A stretch of 64,000 bases of DNA, taken from Nicotiana tabacum. Its lineage: Eukaryota; Streptophyta; Magnoliopsida; Solanales; Solanaceae. The stretch's first letter is position 1. Each line of letters opens with the position of its first letter. The position numbers and the translations under genes are program-made. The notes beneath the pieces are model-generated. The model worked only from the letters and a program-made list of their open reading frames with translations. It had not been told where the DNA came from and did no database searches. Positions 56,456-64,000 of this stretch are shown here, piece by piece. The DNA is taken from positions 103,547,157 to 103,611,156 of the forward strand of contig NC_134089.1 in NCBI RefSeq assembly GCF_000715075.1, in the 5' to 3' direction.

Positions 56456-57960
56456 ATGGTGAGAACATGTTCTACCGAGCAAGATGGACGACCACCAGTA
56501 CCACCAGCTATGGACAGTAGAGGCCGAGGACATAGTCAAGGCCATGGTAGGGGCGGAGCAGCTAGGGCAGCACCTACAGATCCACCAGCTGCCCCAATTC
56601 AGGATCACATCCTAGTTCAGGACGCTACAACAGCACCGGCTCAGGCAAAAGCTATGCCTATAGTGATTACAGGGCTTTCGGAGGCTTTAGCTCAGATTTT
56701 ATCAGTGTGTACCAGTTTGGCTCAGGAGGTCTCGGTTACTACGGCTACAATTACTTCTCAGGGCGGGGGAGGCACCCAAACTCCCATTGCTCACGCACCT
56801 TAGCAAGTTGTGCAGGGACTCCAGACACCGGGGGCACCTCCATCATAGCTGGTGCAACCAGCTCAGGAGTATATGGTACCAGTTATGTCGGACGATGAGT
56901 AGTGCCGACTAGAGAGGTTTAGCATACTTCAGCCTCCGACTTTCAGAGGTGCAGAGGGAGAGGATACCTAGGGTTTCTTGGATAAGTGCTAGAGGATGAT
57001 TCGTACAGTGGGTATTCTAGAGACCAATGGTGTAGCATTCACTACCTTTTAGTTTTTTGGGGCTGCCTTCACTTGGTGGGAGGCGTATGAGAGGTGTAGA
57101 CCTGTTGGTGCAGTGCCCCTTACTTAGAAATAGTTCTCTGTTCTTTTTCTGAAGAAGTATGCACCATAGTCTCGCCAAGAGGAGCTGCACAGGCAGTTTG
57201 AGCAGTTGCGTAAGGGAGAGATGATTGTGATGCAGTATGAGATATGGTTCTCTATGTTAGCTCATCATGCGGTCTGGTTGGTTTCCACAGATCGAGAGAG
57301 GATCTGGAGGTTTGTTGATGGCCTCACATATTAGCTTCGGATTCTCATGACTAGGGAGAGGGTGGAAGGTGCTACTTTCGAGGAGGTTGTTGACGTCACC
57401 TGTGAGATTGAGTTGGTTTGCCGCTAGGAGCGAGAAGAGAGGGAGGCCAAGAAGTCTCGGGGATATGGTAGCTTTAGTAGTGCTCCTTCAAGGGTTCAGT
57501 TTCAGTATGGCAGAAGCCGTTTGTTCAGGCAGGCTCAGTCGGTTCACCCAGGTTATCGTGGGGCATCATCGGGTCATGGTTCTCACAGTTCTCATCAGGT
57601 CCATTCATCACTCAATGCCCTTCCAGCCTAGAGTTCATCCCGTGCTCCATCTGTTCAGGGTTCTTCCATACCAAGTCCTTCTAGTAGTCATTCTGGTGCC
57701 AGGGGTTCCCTTCAGTCCCCATCTCCAGCACCGAGGAGTTGTTATGAGTGTGGAGAGTTTGGGCATATGAGGAGGTAGTGTCCTCGTCTTCATGATGGCC
57801 CGTCTCAGTAAAGGGGTCATCTATCGACTTCAACTCCAATTACTTCACCACCCACCCATCCAGGTAGGGGTGGAGGTCAGTCAGCTAGGGGTCTCCATAG
57901 AGGGGGAGGTCGGTTAGGAGGTGGTCAGGCTCGTTTCTATGCCCTCCCAGGTAGACCAGA
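56456..57960 (+). pseudogene. P gag
   Basis: ATG at 56456 (MVRTCSTEQDGRPPVPPAMD), Gly/Arg-rich start, then the capsid core (LQPPTFRGAEGED, FFGAAFTWWEAYE, RQEELHRQFEQL), then a Ser/Gly/Gln-rich tail. The zinc knuckle at 57740-57780 reads C-Y-E-C-G-E-F-G-H-M-R-R-stop-C, i.e. CX2CX4HX4C with one internal stop. All pieces lie in a single frame that runs on into protease; I counted more than a dozen stops, mostly TAG, and no frameshift. The leader 56272-56455 shows nothing else. Confidence 0.88.
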
Positions 57961-58272
57961 TGCTGCTGCTTCAGATGCCGTGATTTCAGGTATTGTTTCA
58001 GTCTGCGATAGAGATGCCTCTATATTATTTTATCCTGGTTCCACCTTTTCTTATGTGTCATCACACTTTTCCCGTTATTTGGATATGCCCGTGAGTCTCT
58101 TGTTTCACCTATTCATGTATCTACTCCAGTGGGCGATACTATTGTTGTAGACCGTGTGTACCGGTCATTTGTGCGGTGACTATTGGGGGTATGGAGACCT
58201 GAGTGGATCTTTTATTATTGTGTATGGTGGATTTCGATGTCATTTTGGGCATGGATTGGCTATCTCCATTAA
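57961..58272 (+). pseudogene. P protease, 3'-truncated
   Basis: Same frame as gag at first: SDAVISGIVSVCDRDASILF then Y-P-G-S-T-F-S-Y-V-S-S, with Tyr (58031-58033) at the catalytic Asp position, as in N. Two frameshifts follow, then CMVDFDVILGMDWLSP at 58225-58270, after which sequence jumps into the middle of RT. Confidence 0.85.
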
Positions 58273-59250
58273 GGTTATCACCAGTTGAATATCAGGGACT
58301 CGGATATTCTTAAGACAGCTTTTAGGACCCAATATGGTCATTATGAGTTCTTGGTGATGTCTTTTGGGCTGACAAATGCCCCAGCAGTGTTTATGCATTT
58401 GATGAACAGCTTGTTCCGGCCTTATCTCGACTCATTTTTCATAGTCTTCATTGATGATATTCTGGTGTATTCGCGTAGTCAGGAGGAGCACACAGAGCAT
58501 TTCAGAGTTGTGTTATAGAGATTGAGGGATAAGCTTTAAGTAAAATTCTCCAAGTGTGAGTTTTGGCTCAGTTCAATGGATTTCTTAGGGCATGTGGTGT
58601 CCAACTAGGGTATTCATGTTGATCCGAATAAGACAGAGGCAGTTTAGAATTGGCCCAGACCGTCCATCCTCAGCCATGGAGATTCACATCTTTCTTGGTT
58701 TGGCAGGTTATTATTGCAGGTTTGTTCAGGGATTCTCGTCTATCGCATTTCCCTTGACCAAGTTGACCCAGAAGGGTGCTTCATTTGTATGGTCGGATAA
58801 GTGTGAGGAGAGCTTTTAGAAGCTCAAAACAGCCTTGGCCACAACTCGAGTGTTAGTTTTGCCATCAGCTTCAGGTTCATATACTGTCTATTTTGATGTT
58901 TCAAGGGTTGGTATTGGTTGTGTATTGATGCAGGAGGATAGAGTTATTGCTTATGTTTCTCGTCAGTTGAATCCCTATGAGAAGAACTACCCCGTTCATG
59001 ATTTGTAGTTGGCTGCCATTGTCCACGTGTTGAAGATTTGGAGGAATTACTTGTATGGTATGTCTTCTGAGGTGTTTACCGATAATCGTAGCCTCCAACA
59101 CTTTTTCAAATAGAAGGATCTCAATTTGAGGCAGCGAAGGTGGTTGGAGTTGCTTAAGGAATATGATAGCACTATATTGTACCATCCGGGAAAGGCCAAT
59201 GTGGTGGTCGATGCTTTGAGCCGAAAGGCAGTGAGTATGGGAGTTTGGCA
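58273..59250 (+). pseudogene. P reverse transcriptase (N-truncated) and RNase H
   Basis: Begins inside RT at [11 protein letters not shown], then [12 protein letters not shown] and the catalytic FIDDILVYS (Asp codons 58453 and 58456), SSMDFLGHVVSN, LGLAGYYCRFVQGFSSIA. RNase H follows ([45 protein letters not shown]), ending at a one-base frameshift near 59238. The RT fingers are lost in the deletion at 58272. About half a dozen stops. Confidence 0.88.
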
Positions 59251-60818
59251 TATATTCCAGTTGGGGAGAGACCTCTTGTAGTTGATGTTCAGGTCTTGGC
59301 CAATCGGTTCATGTGGTTTGATGTTTCAGAGCCTAGTCGGGTATTGGCTTGTGTGGTTTCTCGGTCTTCCTTATATGACCGCATCAGAGAGCGCCAGTAT
59401 GATGATCCGCATTTGCTTGTCATTAAGGACAGAGTTCAGCATGATGATGCCAGAGATGTGACTATTGGTGATGATGGGGCCGAATTTGTGTGCCCAATGT
59501 AGATGGGCTTCGGGAGATGATTTTGGAGGAGGCCCATTGCTCGCAGTATTCCATTCATCTGCGTTACACGAAGATGTATCAGGATTTGAGACAGCATTAT
59601 TGGTGGAGGAGAATAAAGAAAGACATTGTGAGATTTGTAGCTCGGTGTTTCAATTGTCAGCAGGTAAAATATGAGCATCAGAGACCGGGTGGCTTGCTTC
59701 ACCAGATAGATATTCTAGAGTGGAAGTGGGAGAGGATCACTATGGACTTTGTTGTTGGACTTCCACGGACTTTTAGAATGTTCGATTCTATTTAGGTTAT
59801 TGTGGATCGGCTAACCAAGTTCGCGCACTTCATTCCTGTGTGTACTACCTACTCTTTAGAGTGGTTGGCAGACATCTATATTCGGGAGATTGTTCGTTTG
59901 CATGGTGTCCCAGTTTCCATCATTTCAGATAGAGGCACTCAGTTTACTTCGCAGTTTTGGAAGTCTATGCAGCGAGAGTTGGGTACTTAGGTTGAGTTGA
60001 GCACAGCTTTTGACCCTCAGACGGACGGGCAGTCCGAGCGCACTATTCAGATATGGGAGGACATGTTGCGTGCTTGTGTCATTGATTTTGGAGGGTCATG
60101 GGATGAGTTTCTACTGCTTGCAGAGTTTGCTTATAACAACAGGTACCAGTCGAGTATTCATATAACTCTGTATGAGGCTTTGTATGGGAGGAGGTGTAGA
60201 TCTCCAGTTGGTTGGTTCGAGCCGGGTGAGGCTAGACTATTAGGGACAGACTTGGTGCATGATGCCCTGGAAAAGGTGAAGGTAATTCAGGAGACACTTC
60301 GTACAGCGCAGTCAAGGCAAAATAATTATGCTAACAGGAATGTTCTAGATGTTTCCTACATGGTTGGTGAGGAGGTTCTGTTGAAGGTTTCGCCCATGAA
60401 GGGTGTTATGAGATTTGGAAAGAAAGGTAAATTGAGTCCTTGGTTCATTGGGCTGTTTGACGTACTTCGGAGATTTGGGGAGGTGGCTTATGAGCTTGCT
60501 TTGCCACCCAGCTTGTTAAGTGTGCATTCGGTATTTCATGTTTCTATGCTCCAGAATTATATTAGGGATCTGTCTCATGTTCTGGATTTTAGCACGGTTC
60601 AGTTGGATGATGATTTGACCTATGATATGGAGCCAGTAACTATTTTGGGTCGTCAAGTTCGCAAGTTGAGGTCAAAAGATATAGCTTCAGTGGAAGTGCA
60701 ATGGAGAGGTAAGCCTGTGGAGGAGGCTACCTGGGAGATGCGGAGCAGATATCCTCACCTGTTTGAGGCTTTAGGTATGTTTCTTGACTCGTTCGAGGAT
60801 GAACGTTTGTTCAAGTAG
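59251..60818 (+). pseudogene. P integrase with chromodomain-like tail
   Basis: Zinc-binding region EEAHCSQYSIHLRYTKMYQD...CFNCQQVK intact. The core shows MDFVVGLP (first Asp), [10 protein letters not shown] (second Asp) and DGQSERTIQI (Glu) all present. A ~15-base deletion near 59480 and TAG stops at about 59793 and 59988 (TGG and CAG by comparison) break it. From 59997 a clean 273-codon frame runs to 60818, covering GKKGKLSPWFIG and the chromodomain-like SVEVQWRGKPVEEATWEM, SRYPHLF. In chromoviruses the tail directs insertion toward heterochromatin. Confidence 0.92.
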
Positions 60819-60825
60819 GGGAGGA
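60814..60825 (+). other. P polypurine tract
   Basis: AGTAGGGGAGGA immediately before the 3' LTR TG at 60826. Confidence 0.82.
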
Positions 60826-62780
60826 TGTGACAACCCGGCCAGTTGTCTCATGCGTTACTGCTCTGTCTCCCCCATTTTTGCTTATTATTGCTTCATATAA
60901 TGGTTTTATGAGTGATCGGGTTGATTGGTTCGGGTTCGGAAAGGATTTGGTAAGGTTTTAGACACTTAGTCTCTTTTGAGGAAGTTTAAGTTAGAAAAGT
61001 CAACCAGATGTTGACTTATGTGTTCGAGGGCTCGGATGTGAATTCCGATGGTTCGGATAGTTTCGGGAGGTGATTTGGGACTTAGGAGCGTGATCAGAAT
61101 GTGTTTTAGAGGTCTGGAGTAGGTTTAGGCTTGAATTGGCGAAATTGGATTTTTGGCAATTTCCGGTTGATAGGTGAGATTTTGATATAGGGGTCGGAAT
61201 AGAATTCTGAGAGTTTCAGTAGTTCTGTTGTGTCATTGGGGATGTGTGTGCAAAATTTTAGGCCATTCGGATGTGGTTTGGTTGGTTTTTTTATCAAAAG
61301 CGTAATTTAGAAGATTATGGAAACTTAGGCTTAAATTCGTGTGGTTTGGTTGATTCGGTGTCTATTGAGGTATTTTGAAGATTGATACAAGTTTGAATAA
61401 GGTTTTGGGATATGTTGGTGCTTTTGGTTGTGGTCCCGGGGGTCTCGGGGTGATTTCGGATGGTTGACGGAGAGTTTGGGAAATTTGAGAAGTTGCAGAT
61501 TTTTCTGTTCTTGTATTTCCACACCTGCGGATTGGGGACCGCAAGTGCGATGCCACATATGCGAGGAAAAGACCGCAGAAACGCTCAATGAGGAAAAGCG
61601 CAGGAGTTGCAGATGCGGTTAGCTGACCGCACTTTCGATGGCGCAGGTGCGGTTACTTAGTCACAAATGCGGTTTTGGACCATTAAGTGAAAGCCGCAGA
61701 AGCGGCTACTTGACCGCAAATGCGGTACCGTAGAAGCGATGCAGAATCCCTGGGCCAGAAGGTATATATTATTTTCTTCGCGAAATTTTGCTAAGTACCC
61801 CATTTTTGAAGACGGGAAAGAGGTTAAGGTAGTGGATTTCAAGAGAAATCAAGGGATATCAGTTGGGTAAGTTCCCTAAGCTTCATTATTTGGGTTTATA
61901 TTCATTTTTCATTGATTAATCATGGTATTAGTGGAGATTACGGAAGAAAAATTGGGGATTAGGGCTTGAGATTAAGATACTTTAAAATTGGAATTTGAGG
62001 GGTAATTTGGACTCCGATTTTAGTGTTCTTGGTATGTATGGACTCGTGGAAGGATAAGGATTCCGTTGATGTAATTTTTACCGAGTTCCGATATGTGGGC
62101 CCGGTGGTCGAATTTTGCTAATTTCGTGATTTATGTTGTAAATTGATTATTTTCGCTTGGGCTTCGTTCCCTTAGCATATTTTGACATCGTGATTCTGAT
62201 TTTGAATAGATTTGATGCGAGTAGAGGCCGATTCGAGGGGCAAAGGCATCACGGAGTAGTGTTTCCACCGGTTTGAGGAAAGTAACCATTGTAAATCTGG
62301 CACTGAGGGTACAAAACCACGGTATTTGACTTGTTTTGATAAATGCAGTGACGCACATGCTAGGTGACGAGTGTATGGGCATGCACCTATAGGGATTGTG
62401 ACTTGGTCCATCCCGTAGCGACTATTAAGCCGCGTATTTGATTTGGAACCTTATGATATTTTGTACTTTAGTCATTTATACTGTATTATGGGCTGTACTC
62501 CATGTTTGGGGACTTGTGCCTGTTGAGACCCTTAGGGTCATTTTTAGTGTCTTTCCTCACTCTACTTGTTTGAAAGAATATCCTCATTCTTGTTTTACCT
62601 GTTTATTGTTTAAAAACCTGTTTTATCACTCTACTTCTTAAATGTGAGGATTGTTTGGACTGAGTTCCCTAAATTCCTATTGTTGTGCCCGAGAGGCTGT
62701 GAGGTTAATGACTGAGAGAGGTTGAGAACCCAATGGTAAGGATACTTATATATATGTATGACTTATGAATTGGGTTGCAC
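60826..62780 (+). repeat. P 3' LTR, truncated
   Basis: Collinear with 53446-55305 of the 5' LTR (with ~107 bp extra at 61185-61290), ending at 'gaattgggttgcac' near 62780. The last ~950 bp of the LTR are missing. Contains the CCGCA..TGCGG cluster at 61520-61740. Confidence 0.9.
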
Positions 62781-63237
62781 CATACGAAGATATTAGAATC
62801 ATCAAAATACCATTCTAGGGGTTGTTTACACAAAAGTCAAACTCCGGTCAACACTTTCAACTTAAACTTTCAACCTTGGGACTAAGTGTCCTTATTCACT
62901 CCGAAATCACCCTGGAACCACGGAAAGCCCCATAACCCAAAATGAATATAGAAAAAGCAATAAATAAGAAAATGGGGATACAATACTCAAAACAATCATC
63001 CAGGTCTTATAAAAGACTAAGAGAAAAGATTTTCCATTGTAATTATTCCATCCTGGTATCTCTGGAACAACAAATATGAGAGCTAGGTTCGGTGTTTAAT
63101 ATTTCATTTCGTTTATTGATGATTTCACACGCTTTGGTTATATCTATTTTATTCTCATAAATTTGAAGCACGTGAATGCTTTAAGAGAAATTTGAATGAA
63201 GTTGAGAATCAATTAGACAAAAGGATTAAGACCTTAA
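62781..63237 (-). repeat. W: probable minus-strand chromovirus LTR fragment
   Basis: Minus strand carries 'gacacttagtcccaagg' and 'aagttgaaagtgttgacc', paralleling 'gacacttagtctc' and 'aagttggaaaagtcaac' in P's LTR (53580-53630). The rest (about 62960-63237) is not recognised. Abuts the broken P LTR. Confidence 0.4.
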
Positions 63238-64000
63238 TGTAACAATTCGACCGATTTTTTTGAGCTCTAGCACGTTGTTTAGCGATTTGAGGACTTGAGT
63301 AGCTTCACTTCATATTTTATGACTTGTACGTGTGGTCGGAATTGAATTTCGGGAAGTTTAGAGTTGATGGAAAATTCTAATTTCAAAAGCTTTAAGTTGG
63401 TAGAATTGACTAAGGTGTGTCTTTTTAGTAAATGACCTTGGAATCAAAATTTGAAGGTTCAAATGATGATTTCGAAAGTTGGCAGTTTGGAAGAATTTCA
63501 TAAGTTTAGGTTGAAGTGCATTTTAATGTTATCAATGTCCGTTTGGAGTTCCGATCTTCGTAATAGCTTCATTATATTATTTATGACTCGTGTGCAAAAT
63601 TTGAAGTCATTCCGGATCTATTTGATACGTTTAGGCACAAAATATAGAATTTGGAAAATTTTAAAATTTATAAGTTTGATTCGAGGCGCGATTCATTATT
63701 TTTATGTTGTTTGACATGGTTTGAGACTTAGACTAAGTTCGTATTGTATTTTGGAATGTGTTGATATATTTGGTTAAGGTCCCGAGGGCCTCTGGAGCTT
63801 TCCAGATGGTTAACAGATCGCTTTTTGGACTTAAGGAAAAGCTGAAAATTTTTGGTTGCTGGTACGATCGCTTCTGCAGAAGCTGGGTCGCAGAAGCAAT
63901 TTCGCATGAACGAGAATCGCATCGTAGAAGTAGGGAAGGATAGCTGGAGAAGGCTTCATAGAAGCAGAAAAATTGAATAATTTTGCGGCCTCGCAGAAGC
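63238..64000 (+). repeat. X: chromovirus-type LTR, 5' part, runs off the window
   Basis: Starts TGTAACAATTCGACCG, resembling S (TGTAACGATCCGACC). Contains 'ccgagggcc', and from 63866 'gatcgcttctgcagaagc' and further 'tcgcagaagc' words. Whether it belongs to a full element cannot be told. Confidence 0.72.

Larger units (their letters stand above)
53446..62780 (+). mobile_element. P: chromovirus-type (Tekay/Del-like) Ty3/gypsy element
   Basis: 5' LTR 53446-56256, primer-binding site, gag, protease, RT, RNase H, integrase with chromodomain-like tail, PPT and a 3' LTR truncated at about 62780. LTRs begin TGTGAC(G/A)ACCCGGCCAGT. GTAAC at 53441-53445 would be the left target copy; the right copy is lost. 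A ~590-bp deletion removes the protease end and RT start. Integrase is the best-preserved part, with all recognisable catalytic residues kept. Confidence 0.92.

Noticed and set aside
59997..60818. A clean 273-codon frame as a candidate gene
   Set aside because: It is the C-terminal half of P's integrase plus chromodomain-like tail; the start Met is internal.
1..64000. Integrated plant pararetrovirus or other viral sequence
   Set aside because: Every RT, protease and integrase piece seen fits Ty3/gypsy, Ty1/copia or LINE elements; no movement-protein or coat-protein motif was found.
1..64000. DNA transposons (hAT, Mutator, CACTA, MITEs)
   Set aside because: I looked for terminal inverted repeats with target duplications and transposase motifs and found none that I could support by eye; a dedicated search could still find small ones.

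Overview
The window looks like plant heterochromatin with no cellular gene that I can support. It is AT-rich and made almost entirely of old, broken retrotransposons nested in one another. Families and sequence style point to a dicot, most likely Solanaceae (Nicotiana-like): Tat/Ogre-type and chromovirus-type (Tekay/Del-like) Ty3/gypsy elements with multi-kb LTRs, an RTE-type LINE with a (TTG)n 3' tail, and a little Ty1/copia. The host call is inference from recalled family resemblance; no search was run. I use working names (K, M, N, P, Q, R, S, T, U, V, W, X) for the elements.

Left third (1-13745). Q is a minus-strand Tat-type LTR (1-1969 and 13380-13444) followed by its polypurine tract (PPT) and a stub of 3'UTR to 13745. 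It is split by K (1970-13379), a plus-strand Tat-type element flanked by the 5-bp duplication TATAT. K has lost everything from the middle of its 5' LTR to the last ~100 codons of integrase, but keeps a long 3'UTR with a 45-bp tandem array, a PPT and a complete 3924-bp 3' LTR. A 5'-truncated LINE (2314-3554, minus) sits in K's 5' LTR between 14-bp target duplications; K's 3' LTR supplies the empty site.

Middle (13746-40812). N is a plus-strand chromovirus-type element: gag, protease and the start of reverse transcriptase at 13746-15777, the rest of pol at 35343-37797, and the 3' LTR at 37823-40812. Its 5' LTR is missing. Its reverse transcriptase is split by M (15778-35342, minus), a 19.6-kb Tat-type element with both LTRs, primer-binding site, an ORF1 remnant, gag, protease, RT, two RNase H regions, integrase, a tandem-repeat 3'UTR and PPT, all degraded.

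Right third (40813-64000). A pile of LTR pieces follows: R (minus LTR with leader) split by solo LTR S; a truncated LTR T; a copia gag/pol remnant; a minus LTR piece U; a Tat-like LTR V with a TATA box; then P (53446-62780, plus), a chromovirus-type element with 5' LTR, initiator-Met primer site, gag-pol and a truncated 3' LTR; finally W, and X, which runs off the right edge.

No element looks able to move by itself. The most interesting signal is a short conserved noncoding module found in all three Tat-type elements. In K and M it occurs twice, just after pol and about 100 bp before the PPT, bracketing the tandem-repeat array of the 3'UTR.
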